DNA from: Endozoicomonas montiporae CL-33 | GTDB taxonomy: Bacteria; Pseudomonadota; Gammaproteobacteria; Pseudomonadales; Endozoicomonadaceae | Direction: 5' to 3' | Length of the DNA: 64,000 nucleotides | NCBI RefSeq assembly: GCF_001583435.1 | Contig: NZ_CP013251.1 | Coordinates: 2,067,617-2,131,616, forward strand | Part shown: one piece after another, positions 1 through 8,661 of the stretch | Layout: every line of letters starts with the position of its first letter | How positions within the stretch are numbered: position 1 is the first letter of the stretch | Translations under genes and position numbers: made by a program | Notes under the pieces: generated by a model | What the model saw: only the letters and a program-made list of their open reading frames with translations | Told to the model about the DNA's origin: nothing | The model's database searches: none

Positions 1-345
1 GTGCTCAATGCGGCCGCGGTACTGGCAGGCAATAGAGATAGCGAACTGAGGGATACCACGGATGAAGTTAGTGGTACCGTCCAGAGGGTCGATGATCCAG
101 AGGTAATCCTTGCCTTCACCTTTACCTTCAGTGTGGCCACTTTCTTCACCGAAGAAACCGTGGTCCGGGTACGCTTTACGCAGAGAGGAGATGATCATCT
201 CTTCAGAAGCGCGATCCACCTGGGTAACGAAGTCGTTGCGGTCTTTCGCTTCAACTTTGAGGCTCTCAAGATCACGGTAAGCGTGAACAATAATTTCGGC
301 AGCGGCGCGAGCGGCGCGCAGCGCCATGTTTACCATCGGTTGCAT
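1..345 (-). CDS. suhB: Inositol-1-monophosphatase SuhB (N-terminal 115 residues, runs off the window)
   Basis: Reading leftward from ATG at 345, the protein begins MQPMVNMALRAARAA and runs off the window edge in frame. It contains the metal-binding motif WIIDPLDGTTNF of the inositol monophosphatase family, preceded by the FFGEESG segment whose Glu also binds metal. SuhB hydrolyses inositol-1-phosphate; in E. coli it also joins the rRNA transcription antitermination complex. The start aligns with the E. coli protein (MHPMLNIAVRAARKA), so I prefer it to the inner ATG codons at 336 and 327. It is divergent from trmJ, a common gammaproteobacterial arrangement. Only the first part of the roughly 270-residue protein is present. 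Confidence 0.93.
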   Translation of the reverse strand, partial: MQPMVNMALRAARAAAEIIVHAYRDLESLKVEAKDRNDFVTQVDRASEEMIISSLRKAYPDHGFFGEESGHTEGKGEGKDYLWIIDPLDGTTNFIRGIPQFAISIACQYRGRIEH

Positions 346-488
346 AGGCTGGATTACATCTGAAATGTGAAAGATCGAATATGAATATCGGAAGAAGTTG
401 CCATAGGGGTAGCCCCCGGTACCTTCGAGCCAGTGACAGACTGACTCTGATTTCATATCACATGCATTAACTGTCTAGGAACTCGTTA

Positions 489-516
489 AGAGCTTGTTCA
501 GAGCTTGTTCAGAGCT
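489..516. repeat. Short tandem repeat in the suhB-trmJ intergenic region
   Basis: The 11-base unit AGAGCTTGTTC occurs twice in direct succession (489, 500) and a third partial unit starts at 511. The 353-base divergent region 346-698 must hold promoters for both suhB and trmJ, but I see no convincing operator or small gene in it. Confidence 0.6.
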
Positions 517-698
517 CATGCAAAGAAAGCTACGCGAAAAAGTGCGCGGATTATAAAGAAGAATGCACCACTAATTCAAACCTATTGTTCATTATTTGTG
601 GGGTTTTCCGGTAAACTGCCGGATTTGGCTTTGAAAGCTGTCGGCGCAACAGGCAGCTTTTCAGAACCCCTTCTGGATTAAAAAGGAGATGGTCTGTA

Positions 699-1499
699 GT
701 GAACGACTCCGTTGTGAACGAGCCGGCAGTAAACGGCTCGCTGGCTCTCGATAATATTTCCATTGTCCTGATTAATACCACTCATCCCGGTAATATCGGT
801 GCGGCTGCCCGGGCTATGAAGGCGATGGGGCTCAGCAAGCTGGTACTCGTCGGGCCGGCCGATTTTCCTTCCGGTCATGCCACTGCTCTGGCATCCGGTG
901 CGGACGATATTCTTGCCAATGCAAAAGTGGTTGAGACGTTGGATGAGGCGCTGGCCGGTTGTGAGTTTGTTGTGGGCACCAGTGCCCGTGTGCGTGGTGT
1001 GTCGCTGGACCTGGTTGAGCCGAAGGCGTGTGCCAGTCAGATTCTGGATGAAGCCGAACAGGCGCAGGTGGCGCTGGTATTTGGCCGGGAAGACCGGGGG
1101 ATGACTAACGAAGAGTTAAGGCGTTGTCATTTGCAGGTGCATATTCCAACCAATCCTGACTTTAGCTCCTTGAATCTGGGAGCGGCGGTTCAGGTAATGG
1201 CTTATGAGTTGCGGATGACGCATCTGGCTCGTCAGGGGGGTGTTGAGGTGCCCAAAACCAAACAGATGACGCATGCTTCTCAGGACGATATGGAGCGGTT
1301 TTATCAGCATCTTTATGAAACACTCGTACAAATAGGCTTTCTTGAGTACAGCAGTCATGAGAAGATCATGGCGAAATTGAGACGACTGTACGGACGCATT
1401 CGTCCGGATCGGGTGGAGCTGAGCATCCTGCGCGGCATTCTGTCCGAAACCGGTAAATTTGCGAAGGAATCTTCAGAACACTCTTCAACAGATGCATAG
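699..1499 (+). CDS. trmJ: tRNA (cytidine/uridine-32-2'-O)-methyltransferase TrmJ
   Basis: This 266-residue SPOUT-class methyltransferase 2'-O-methylates position 32 in the anticodon loop of several tRNAs, using S-adenosylmethionine. The family hallmarks are visible: INTTHPGNIGAAARAM near residues 26-41, LVFGREDRGMTNEEL in the middle and SSLNLGAAVQVMAYEL, which forms the knotted SAM site. The C-terminal extension (KIMAKLRRLYGRIRPD) is typical of TrmJ rather than TrmL. The start is GTG at 699, with GGAG at 685-688 about 10 bases upstream. It lies divergent from suhB and just ahead of cysE. Confidence 0.95.
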   Translation: MNDSVVNEPAVNGSLALDNISIVLINTTHPGNIGAAARAMKAMGLSKLVLVGPADFPSGHATALASGADDILANAKVVETLDEALAGCEFVVGTSARVRGVSLDLVEPKACASQILDEAEQAQVALVFGREDRGMTNEELRRCHLQVHIPTNPDFSSLNLGAAVQVMAYELRMTHLARQGGVEVPKTKQMTHASQDDMERFYQHLYETLVQIGFLEYSSHEKIMAKLRRLYGRIRPDRVELSILRGILSETGKFAKESSEHSSTDA

Positions 1500-1584
1500 A
1501 AGCTGTTTATAAGTAGCTTCTTGTTATAAGTAGCTCCTTAGCGATGCTGTGAAGAGTAACAGGAACAAGACTGACGATTGAATT

Positions 1585-2379
1585 ATGTTTGAGCGACTCA
1601 AAGAAGACATCAGAACCGTCATGCAGCGTGACCCTGCCGCCAGAGGGACGTTTGAAGTGGTGACGAATTATCCCGGTTTGCACGCGCTGTTGATGCACCG
1701 CGTTGCCCACAGATTGTGGAATGCCGGGTTCTGTTGGCTGGGTCGCAGCCTTTCAACGTTCAGTCGCTGGTTTACCGGTATTGAAATTCACCCCGGGGCG
1801 ACCATCGGGCGACGCTTCTTTATTGACCATGGTATGGGGGTGGTGATTGGTGAAACCGCGATTATTCACGACGATGTCACCCTGTACCACGGAGCAACGC
1901 TGGGCGGTACCTCGCCCAATAAAGGCAAGGATCATCCGGTCAATCAGGGTAAGCGGCATCCGACACTGGCCAATAACGTAGTAGTGGGTGCCGGTGCCAA
2001 GATTCTCGGGCCTTTTACCGTCGGTGAGGGGGCTAAGGTTGGATCAAACGCTGTGGTGGTAAAAGAGGTGCCACCGCGTGCGACTGTTGTCGGCATTCCC
2101 GGGCGCATTGTTGAGAAACGCACGGAAATCGATTCCCGCCGCCAGCAAATGGCTGAAAAAATAGGCTTTGATGCTTATGCGGTAACGGAAGATATGCCGG
2201 ATCCGACGTCGAATGCCATTACCGCCATGCTGGATCATCTGCACGCGATGGACGACAGAATGCTGGAAATCTGCAAGGTGCTTGAGGATCGCGAGTTGTG
2301 CGGTGATATGAATCCTATCCCCGAGTTGAAAGATGAGGATTTTGCCTCTTTGAAAAGTCGGGAGCAGGCAGAGGCGTAG
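1585..2379 (+). CDS. cysE: Serine O-acetyltransferase CysE
   Basis: CysE makes O-acetylserine from serine and acetyl-CoA, the committed step of cysteine synthesis. The 264-residue protein has a short N-terminal helical region and then left-handed beta-helix hexapeptide repeats ([39 protein letters not shown]). The catalytic His of HGATLGG and the active-site loop [16 protein letters not shown] are intact. Its position just upstream of iscR is conserved in many gammaproteobacteria and makes sense, because cysteine is the sulfur donor for IscS. It is probably transcribed on its own or with trmJ (85-base gap). Confidence 0.95.
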   Translation: MFERLKEDIRTVMQRDPAARGTFEVVTNYPGLHALLMHRVAHRLWNAGFCWLGRSLSTFSRWFTGIEIHPGATIGRRFFIDHGMGVVIGETAIIHDDVTLYHGATLGGTSPNKGKDHPVNQGKRHPTLANNVVVGAGAKILGPFTVGEGAKVGSNAVVVKEVPPRATVVGIPGRIVEKRTEIDSRRQQMAEKIGFDAYAVTEDMPDPTSNAITAMLDHLHAMDDRMLEICKVLEDRELCGDMNPIPELKDEDFASLKSREQAEA

Positions 2380-2601
2380 CTGTCGCTCATAAATCTCAGA
2401 CCTGTTGGATTTAAGTCTGGCAGGCTCTGGTTTGTCTCTGCAGTCGGGTATCTTGATCCAGATTAATGACTTCGGGCTGTTTAAAGTTGATCGGTGATGA
2501 CGAAGTCTGTGGACTTGTATAAAATAGCCTGCCGCTATAAATAAACCTCTTTTTAATTCACTCCTGTTTGCTTCTCTCCAATATTTTCTAGAATTCTATT
2601 A

Positions 2602-2634
2602 ATACTTGACTGTTTTACTCAGGTATTTCATAAT
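2602..2634 (+). promoter_or_regulatory. Sigma70 promoter of the isc operon overlapping a type 1 IscR-binding site
   Basis: Bases 2602-2626 match the 25-base type 1 IscR consensus at all but one position. The left half is ATACTTGACTG, then TTTT, and the right half is ACTCAGGTAT, where the consensus has AGTC. A promoter overlaps it: -35 TTGACT at 2606-2611, a 17-base spacer and -10 CATAAT at 2629-2634. In E. coli, [2Fe-2S]-IscR binds such sites and represses its own operon, so the same feedback is inferred here. The predicted leader is about 180 bases long. Confidence 0.85.
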
Positions 2635-2749
2635 CCGCTTAAATGCTACCGTCAGGTTGTGTTTCAGATGCATGAATCAGCCGACCGGAACCCTGCAAAA
2701 GGCTTGTAAGCTGGGCAGGATTTTCGAGCAAATGATCGGGCAAAGATAG

Positions 2750-2779
2750 TGCAAAGATAGCGCAAAGCAAAGATAGTGC
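2750..2779. repeat. GCAAAGATAG direct repeats in the isc leader
   Basis: Three copies of CAAAGATAGYG-like sequence lie in a row (GGCAAAGATAGT, GCAAAGATAGC, then GCAAAGCAAAGATAGTGC), about 40-70 bases ahead of the iscR start and inside the predicted transcript. No function can be assigned. Confidence 0.5.
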
Positions 2780-2818
2780 TGATGACGATAACCAGCTTAT
2801 TGAGAGTGAGAATCCAGC

Positions 2819-3295
2819 ATGCGATTGACCACAAAAGGACGCTATGCCGTAACTGCCATGTTGGACCTGGCGCTGCATGCGGATCAGGGGCCGGTAGCCC
2901 TTGCTGACATTTCCGAACGTCAGGGTATTTCACTCTCCTATCTGGAGCAGCTGTTCTCTCGCCTGCGCAGAAGCGAGCTGGTGTGCAGCGTGCGCGGGCC
3001 GGGTGGGGGTTACCGCCTCAGTCGTGACTGTGAAGCCATTTACGTGGCTCAGGTGATTGATGCGGTGAATGAATCCGTTGATGCAACCCGCTGTCATGGC
3101 GACGGTGGTTGTCAGCAGGGTGCCAAGTGCCTGACGCACCATTTATGGCATGACCTGAGCAAACAGATTCACGAGTTTCTTGGCAATATCAGTCTGGCTG
3201 ATCTTGTCGCAAAAAGAGAAGTTCAAAATGTCGCTGTTCGTCAGGACGAACAGCAGGGCCAGGACAACAAGAGTGTGATTAACAGCCTGCTGTAA
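2819..3295 (+). CDS. iscR: Fe-S cluster-sensing repressor IscR
   Basis: IscR is an Rrf2-family transcription factor that binds a [2Fe-2S] cluster and sets expression of the isc genes by sensing cluster supply. The 158-residue protein has the N-terminal winged helix ([20 protein letters not shown], then the recognition part [18 protein letters not shown]). Its cluster ligands are complete: Cys92, Cys98, Cys104 and His107. The wing reads [11 protein letters not shown]. It is the first gene of the operon and has its own predicted binding site in the promoter at 2602-2626. A glutamine-rich C-terminal tail (residues about 145-158) is variable in the family. Confidence 0.96.
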   Translation: MRLTTKGRYAVTAMLDLALHADQGPVALADISERQGISLSYLEQLFSRLRRSELVCSVRGPGGGYRLSRDCEAIYVAQVIDAVNESVDATRCHGDGGCQQGAKCLTHHLWHDLSKQIHEFLGNISLADLVAKREVQNVAVRQDEQQGQDNKSVINSLL

Positions 3296-3357
3296 TGCTG
3301 TTTTCACAGGGATAATACGACAGCCTGGAGCGTGTGAAACGCCTGGAGATGTACGGG

Positions 3358-4572
3358 ATGAAACTACCAATTTACCTTGACTACTCAGCAACGACACCGG
3401 TCGATCCTCGTGTCGCCGAAAAAATGAGTCAGTGCCTGGTTGCTGAAGGTAACTTCGGCAACCCTGCCTCTCGATCGCATGTGTTTGGCTGGAAGGCCGA
3501 GGAAGCCGTGGAAGATGCACGTCGCAATGTCGCCGACGTGCTGGGTGCCGACCCCCGCGAAATTGTCTGGACTTCCGGTGCGACCGAGTCAGACAACCTT
3601 GCGATTAAAGGTGTTGCTCACTTCTATGCCAAAAAAGGCAAGCACATTATTACCTCCAGAATCGAACACAAAGCGGTTCTGGACACCTGTCGTCAGCTGG
3701 AGCGTGAGGGCTATGAAGTCACTTACCTCGATCCGGATGCGGACGGCATTATTACTCCGGAAATGGTGGAATCCGCCCTGCGTGATGACACAATTCTGGT
3801 TAGCCTGATGCATGTCAATAACGAGATCGGCGTAATCAACGATATTGCGGCTATTGGTGAAGTCACTCGAGCCCGCAAGGTTCTGTTCCATGTGGATGCT
3901 GCCCAGAGTGTGGGTAAAATTCCTCTGGACATGAACGCTGTGAAAGTCGATCTGCTCTCTGTTTCTGCCCACAAAATGTACGGACCCAAAGGTATTGGTG
4001 CGTTGTATGTGCGCCGTAAACCCCGTGTGCGTCTGGAAGCCCAGCTTCATGGTGGTGGGCACGAGCGCGGCATGCGTTCCGGCACTTTGCCAACACACCA
4101 GATTGTTGGGCTGGGTGAAGCCTGTCGTATTGCCAGAGAAGAAATGGTCACAGACCATGAACATTGCCTGAGCCTGCGTCAGCGTTTCCTGAACCACTTT
4201 GAGGGTATGGAAGAAGTACACGTCAATGGCAGTCTGGAGCAGAGAGTGGCTGGTAACCTGAACATCAGCTTCGCTTTTGTGGAAGGTGAATCCCTGATCA
4301 TGGCGCTGAAAGACGTTGCGGTTTCTTCGGGTTCCGCCTGTACTTCAGCCAGTCTGGAACCTTCTTATGTGTTACGTGCGTTGGGGCTGGATGATGAACT
4401 GGCACACAGTTCCCTGCGTTTCAGCTTCGGGCGTTTCTCGACACCCGAGGAAGTGGATTATGCCGCTACCCAGGTGAAGGATGCAGTGGTTAAGCTGCGT
4501 GAACTGTCGCCTCTGTGGGACATGTACAAGGACGGCGTTGACCTGAAATCTGTGCAGTGGGTTGCACACTAA
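3358..4572 (+). CDS. iscS: Cysteine desulfurase IscS
   Basis: IscS is a PLP enzyme that removes sulfur from cysteine and passes it as persulfide to IscU and to tRNA thiolation enzymes. The PLP lysine is Lys206 ([10 protein letters not shown]) and the persulfide cysteine is Cys328 ([10 protein letters not shown]), the same numbering as E. coli. I chose ATG 3358 because [19 protein letters not shown] matches E. coli exactly and GGAG at 3345-3348 gives a 9-base spacing; upstream GTG 3334 and ATG 3349 are in frame but less likely. Length 404, equal to the family norm. It lies 62 bases after iscR. Confidence 0.96.
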   Translation: MKLPIYLDYSATTPVDPRVAEKMSQCLVAEGNFGNPASRSHVFGWKAEEAVEDARRNVADVLGADPREIVWTSGATESDNLAIKGVAHFYAKKGKHIITSRIEHKAVLDTCRQLEREGYEVTYLDPDADGIITPEMVESALRDDTILVSLMHVNNEIGVINDIAAIGEVTRARKVLFHVDAAQSVGKIPLDMNAVKVDLLSVSAHKMYGPKGIGALYVRRKPRVRLEAQLHGGGHERGMRSGTLPTHQIVGLGEACRIAREEMVTDHEHCLSLRQRFLNHFEGMEEVHVNGSLEQRVAGNLNISFAFVEGESLIMALKDVAVSSGSACTSASLEPSYVLRALGLDDELAHSSLRFSFGRFSTPEEVDYAATQVKDAVVKLRELSPLWDMYKDGVDLKSVQWVAH

Positions 4573-4646
4573 GTGAGTTTCGGTGCCGGCTCCGGCCTGA
4601 ATGACCGGAACCGCATCATCGCAGAATAGGGTGGGAGGATAGAACC

Positions 4647-5042
4647 ATGGCTTACAGTAAAAAGGTGGAAGACCATTACGAGAACCCTCGTAATGTCGGC
4701 AAGCTTGATGACAAGGCCGAAAATGTCGGCACCGGCATGGTGGGTGCACCCGCCTGTGGCGACGTGATGCGTCTGCAGATTCAGGTGAGTGAGGAAGGGG
4801 TGATTGAAGACGCCCGTTTCAAAACTTACGGTTGCGGTGCTGCCATTGCTTCCAGCTCTCTGGCAACAGAGTGGATGAAAGGCAAAACGCTGGAAGAGGC
4901 ATCCGAGATCAAAAACACCGATATCGCGGAAGAACTGGCACTGCCGCCAGTCAAGATTCACTGCTCGGTACTGGCTGAAGATGCCATTAAAGCGGCAGTG
5001 GATGACTATCGTAGTAAACATGACGGTGAATCCGCAGCCTGA
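4647..5042 (+). CDS. iscU: Fe-S cluster scaffold IscU
   Basis: IscU is the scaffold on which [2Fe-2S] clusters form from iron and IscS-derived sulfur before transfer by HscA/HscB. All ligands are present in 131 residues: Cys37 with Asp39 (APACGDV), Cys63 (YGCGAAIA), and His105-Cys106 (KIHCS). The HscA-recognition sequence LPPVK is at residues 99-103. It sits 74 bases after iscS and 54 bases before iscA. Confidence 0.96.
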   Translation: MAYSKKVEDHYENPRNVGKLDDKAENVGTGMVGAPACGDVMRLQIQVSEEGVIEDARFKTYGCGAAIASSSLATEWMKGKTLEEASEIKNTDIAEELALPPVKIHCSVLAEDAIKAAVDDYRSKHDGESAA

Positions 5043-5096
5043 TTCACCGCAGTGACAGGCGGAACCTGTCGCGGTTAATTTTAGTTGGAGTATTTC

Positions 5097-5420
5097 ATGG
5101 CGATCACCATGACCGCTGCCGCAGCAAGGCATATCAGGGATCAGTTGAAAAAACGCGGTAAAGGCGTTGGCATCAAGGTGGCTGTTCGTACGTCGGGCTG
5201 TTCCGGCATGGCCTACGTGCTGGAATTTGTCGATGTAAAAGCCGACGAAGACAGCATGTTTATCAGTCAGGATCTGGAAATTCATTCTGACCCGAAAAGC
5301 CTTGTTTATCTGGACGGTACCGAGCTGGACTTTGTGAAAGAAGGCTTGAACGAAGGTTTCCAGTTTAATAATCCTAACGTCGCCAGTGAGTGCGGCTGCG
5401 GTGAAAGCTTCAACGTCTGA
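5097..5420 (+). CDS. iscA: A-type Fe-S carrier IscA
   Basis: IscA is a small carrier (107 residues) that accepts Fe-S clusters or iron and delivers clusters to target enzymes. The three conserved cysteines are present in [16 protein letters not shown] and [12 protein letters not shown] 5097 is preferred because it gives the family length and has GGAG at 5087-5090 with 6-base spacing; an in-frame TTG at 5085 overlaps that ribosome site and is unlikely. A terminator-like hairpin follows directly. Confidence 0.95.
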   Translation: MAITMTAAAARHIRDQLKKRGKGVGIKVAVRTSGCSGMAYVLEFVDVKADEDSMFISQDLEIHSDPKSLVYLDGTELDFVKEGLNEGFQFNNPNVASECGCGESFNV

Positions 5421-5429
5421 TTTTATAGT

Positions 5430-5465
5430 TAACCCGGCCTTTTCTCAGGTCGGGTTTCTTGTTTT
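5430..5465 (+). terminator. Terminator-like hairpin between iscA and hscB
   Basis: AACCCGGCC (5431-5439) pairs with GGTCGGGTT (5448-5456) across an 8-base loop, and is followed by a T-rich stretch (TTCTTGTTTT). It lies inside the isc cluster, so it would lower transcription of hscBA-fdx-iscX relative to iscRSUA. Confidence 0.7.
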
Positions 5466-5539
5466 ATCCCCTCTAAATTCTTACTTCCGGATAGCAGCAT
5501 TTTTTGCCACTCCCGAAGCCATTTGGAACAAGCATCGCC

Positions 5540-6109
5540 GTGGTTGATATATCGAAGAACTATTTTGAACTGTTTCAGCTTCCTGTTGCCTGTCAGGTTG
5601 ATCTGTCACTGTTGTCGGAACGGTATCGGGAACTTCAGAAAACCGTACACCCTGATCGTTTTGCCGGTGCTGACGACCGTCAACAGCGACTGGCTATTCA
5701 ATACGCGGCCTATGTTAACGAAGGCTATGAAACGCTGAAGTCGCCTATGACAAGATCGTTATATCTTTTGGATCAGGCGGGTTATAAGGTTGATCTTGAA
5801 AACAATACGGTGATGGATCCGATGTTTCTGATGGAACAGATGGAATTGCGCGAGGCTATATCAGAAATGCGCGATCATGCTGATCCTGAATCAGAACTGG
5901 AGCGTCTGGTTGATGACGTGGGTGAAGGGATTGAAGCCCTGTTTGGTACCTTTGAACAGCTGTGGCTGATTGCTAGCGAAGCCGGTACTGATGCGCCCGC
6001 CAGAGACGATGCGATGAAAAAGGCACAGGATACTGTACGAAAGATGCAGTTCATGGTTAAGCTTGCGGCTGAACTGGAACAGCTGGAATCCGAGCTGCTT
6101 GATAGCTAA
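5540..6109 (+). CDS. hscB: Fe-S assembly J-domain co-chaperone HscB
   Basis: HscB recruits IscU to the Hsp70 HscA and stimulates its ATPase. The N-terminal J-domain contains the essential HPD tripeptide (residues 37-39 in TVHPDRF), and the C-terminal helical part that binds IscU includes FLMEQMELREAI. I place the start at GTG 5540 (VVDISKNYFELF), which gives 189 residues and aligns with the beginning of other HscB proteins; the open frame extends to TTG 5504. No strong ribosome site is visible for either, so the exact start is uncertain. Confidence 0.92.
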   Translation: MVDISKNYFELFQLPVACQVDLSLLSERYRELQKTVHPDRFAGADDRQQRLAIQYAAYVNEGYETLKSPMTRSLYLLDQAGYKVDLENNTVMDPMFLMEQMELREAISEMRDHADPESELERLVDDVGEGIEALFGTFEQLWLIASEAGTDAPARDDAMKKAQDTVRKMQFMVKLAAELEQLESELLDS

Positions 6110-6137
6110 AGACCAGTTGCAGATATAAGGCAATAGA

Positions 6138-8003
6138 ATGGCATTACTACAGATTTCCGAACCGGGGCAAACGCCTGAACCGCACCAGCGTAAAAGGGCG
6201 GTGGGTATTGACCTGGGTACAACCAATTCCTTGGTGGCGTCGGTGCGTTCTGGCAACGCGGATACGCTGCCTGATCATCAGGGTGAACATATACTGCCTT
6301 CTGTCGTGCATTACGGGGAGCAGGGTGTCACTGTTGGTCAGCAGGCTGAGCAACATATGATCAGCGATGCACTGGATACCATTGTTTCCGTCAAGCGTCT
6401 TATGGGGCGAGGGTTGCACGATCTATCGACTCTGGGTGGTGTGATGCCATACCGTTTTGTCGAGTCTGAAAGTCAGATGCCTCTGATTGAAACTCGCCGC
6501 GGTGCAGTCAGTCCGGTGGAAGTTTCTGCTGAAATTTTGCGTTCCCTGGCAGTGCGTGCCACTGAAACGCTGGGGGGCGAGCTGGACGGAGCTGTGATTA
6601 CCGTACCGGCCTATTTTGATGAATCCCAGCGACAGGCGACGAAAGACGCGGCTAAGCTGGCAGGTCTTAATGTTTATCGCCTGTTGAATGAGCCAACGGC
6701 GGCGGCTGTCGCTTATGGACTGGATCAGGGTGGTGAAGGTCTGATTGCTGTTTACGACCTTGGTGGCGGCACGTTTGATATTTCCATTCTGCGTCTGCAA
6801 AAAGGTGTGTTCGAAGTATTGGCAACCGGTGGTGATACAGCGCTTGGGGGCGATGATTTCGATAAAGCGGTTGCAGGCTGGATGTTGGCTCAGGCTGGTG
6901 TGAATGAATCCACCCTGACGAATGAACAGCATCGTCAGATTATGCTGGAAGGTCGCCGTGCTAAAGAAGCATTGACTGATCATGAAAGCGTGGATGTGTC
7001 GTTTAATGGCTGGTCTGGTGTGTTAACCACACAACCGTTTAATGCGCTGGCTGACGAGCTGATTGACCGAACCCTGCGAGCGTTCAAACGCGCACTGAGA
7101 GATGCAGGCTTTAAAGCCAAAGATATTGAAGCGGTGGTGATGGTCGGCGGTTCGACCCGAATGCCACGGGTTCGCTCGCGTATTGCCGATTTTGCCAAAA
7201 AGCAACCGTTGACGTCTATTGATCCGGATCGTGTTGTGGCCGTCGGTGCTGCTCTGCAGGCGGACGTGTTGGCGGGGAATAAGTCAGGCGACGATATGTT
7301 GTTGCTGGATGTTATTCCACTGTCGCTGGGTCTGGAAACCATGGGCGGCCTGATGGAAAAGGTGGTTCATCGCAATACCACCATTCCGGTTGCCAGAGCT
7401 CAGGAGTTTACCACTTATAAAGACGGTCAGACGGCAATGGCCATTAACGTCTTTCAGGGTGAGCGAGAGCTGATTAAGGATAACCGTTCTCTGGCGCGCT
7501 TTGAGCTTCGTGGCATTCCGGCACTGCCTGCCGGTGGTGCTAAAATTCGTGTCACTTTCCAGGTCGATGCAGACGGCTTGCTGGGTGTGTCGGCGGAAGA
7601 AATGTCTACCGGTGTCAAAAGCAGTATTCAGGTGAAGCCGTCCTATGGCCTCACGGATGATGAAATTGCCCGTATGCTCAAAGACTCTTATTCTCATGCG
7701 GTGGATGATCGAAACAGTCGCCGTTTGCTGGAGCAGCAGGTCGAGGCGGACCGTCTGTTGGAGGCTCTGGTAGCCGCCATGCAGGCGGATGGTGAAGCCC
7801 TCTTGAATGAAGAAGAATACCGGTCTGTTCTGGCAGATATGGAGCAGCTGAAAGCGACCCGTCAGGGTGACGATGCTGACGCCATTACCCGCGAGATTGA
7901 ACGGGTGAGCAAGGCGACGGAAGAATTTGCCGCGCGTCGTATGAATCAGGGTATCCGCAAGGCCCTGTCCGGCCATAGTATTGATGACTTTGAGGAGTCC
8001 TGA
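6138..8003 (+). CDS. hscA: Hsp70-type chaperone HscA for Fe-S transfer
   Basis: HscA is a specialised Hsp70 that uses ATP to release the Fe-S cluster from IscU, recognising its LPPVK motif. The 621-residue protein starts [19 protein letters not shown], as in E. coli, followed by the nucleotide-binding domain ([37 protein letters not shown]) and a substrate-binding domain with a helical lid. It lies 28 bases after hscB and 2 bases before fdx, so the three are one transcript. Confidence 0.96.
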   Translation: MALLQISEPGQTPEPHQRKRAVGIDLGTTNSLVASVRSGNADTLPDHQGEHILPSVVHYGEQGVTVGQQAEQHMISDALDTIVSVKRLMGRGLHDLSTLGGVMPYRFVESESQMPLIETRRGAVSPVEVSAEILRSLAVRATETLGGELDGAVITVPAYFDESQRQATKDAAKLAGLNVYRLLNEPTAAAVAYGLDQGGEGLIAVYDLGGGTFDISILRLQKGVFEVLATGGDTALGGDDFDKAVAGWMLAQAGVNESTLTNEQHRQIMLEGRRAKEALTDHESVDVSFNGWSGVLTTQPFNALADELIDRTLRAFKRALRDAGFKAKDIEAVVMVGGSTRMPRVRSRIADFAKKQPLTSIDPDRVVAVGAALQADVLAGNKSGDDMLLLDVIPLSLGLETMGGLMEKVVHRNTTIPVARAQEFTTYKDGQTAMAINVFQGERELIKDNRSLARFELRGIPALPAGGAKIRVTFQVDADGLLGVSAEEMSTGVKSSIQVKPSYGLTDDEIARMLKDSYSHAVDDRNSRRLLEQQVEADRLLEALVAAMQADGEALLNEEEYRSVLADMEQLKATRQGDDADAITREIERVSKATEEFAARRMNQGIRKALSGHSIDDFEES

Positions 8004-8005
8004 TT

Positions 8006-8344
8006 ATGCCTCAGATTGTATTTCTGCCCCACGATGAACTCTGCCCGGAAGGAGCGGTGGTTGAAGCTGAAGCCGGTGTGTCGGTGCTGGATGTTGCTCT
8101 GCAGAATAACATCGAGATTGAGCACGCCTGTGAAAAATCCTGTGCCTGTACCACCTGTCATGTCATTGTTCGGGAAGGGTTTGACAGCCTCGAAGAGTCC
8201 GACGAGCTGGAAGACGACTTGCTGGATAAGGCATGGGGTCTTGAGCCAGAGTCCCGACTGAGTTGTCAGGCCGTGGTCGCGGATGAAGATCTGGTGGTTG
8301 ATATTCCCAAGTACACCATTAATCAGGTTTCCGAGCGTCATTAA
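8006..8344 (+). CDS. fdx: ISC-type [2Fe-2S] ferredoxin
   Basis: This ferredoxin of 112 residues (adrenodoxin type) supplies electrons for Fe-S cluster assembly. The four ligands are Cys42, Cys48, Cys51 (HACEKSCACTTC) and Cys87 (RLSCQAV). An additional Cys46 is also common in the family. The start codon lies only 2 bases past the hscA stop. Confidence 0.95.
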   Translation: MPQIVFLPHDELCPEGAVVEAEAGVSVLDVALQNNIEIEHACEKSCACTTCHVIVREGFDSLEESDELEDDLLDKAWGLEPESRLSCQAVVADEDLVVDIPKYTINQVSERH

Positions 8345-8376
8345 GGGGCGCTTGTTCATAACGAGGGGGAAGTGTT

Positions 8377-8577
8377 ATGAGTCTGAAGTGGACCGATATT
8401 TACGATATTGCCATTGAGCTATCGGAAGCTTATCCGGACACCGATCCGCAGTATGTCAATTTTGTTGACCTGCGCAACTGGGTTCTGGCGCTGGAAAACT
8501 TTGATGATGACCCTGAGCACTGCGGTGAAAAGGTGCTGGAGGCGATTCAGATGGCCTGGATTGAAGAAATCGGTTAA
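8377..8577 (+). CDS. iscX: Fe-S assembly modulator IscX
   Basis: IscX is a 66-residue acidic protein that binds IscS and iron and moderates the rate of cluster assembly. The sequence MSLKWTDIYDIAIELSEAYPDTDP and the end AIQMAWIEEIG are characteristic. It has a good ribosome site (GAGGGGGAAG) and is the last gene of the isc cluster. Confidence 0.94.
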   Translation: MSLKWTDIYDIAIELSEAYPDTDPQYVNFVDLRNWVLALENFDDDPEHCGEKVLEAIQMAWIEEIG

Positions 8578-8611
8578 TGGCCGTTATCGTGAGTCAATGC
8601 TGATGGGTGGT

Positions 8612-8644
8612 CGTCCCTGCTTCCTGTAGACAGGGACGTGCTTT
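8612..8644. terminator. Possible terminator after iscX
   Basis: CGTCCCTG (8612-8619) pairs with CAGGGACG (8631-8638), followed by TGCTTT. The T-run is weak. It lies between iscX and the convergent coiled-coil gene. Confidence 0.5.
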
Positions 8645-8661
8645 AACTAACCATTATTATT

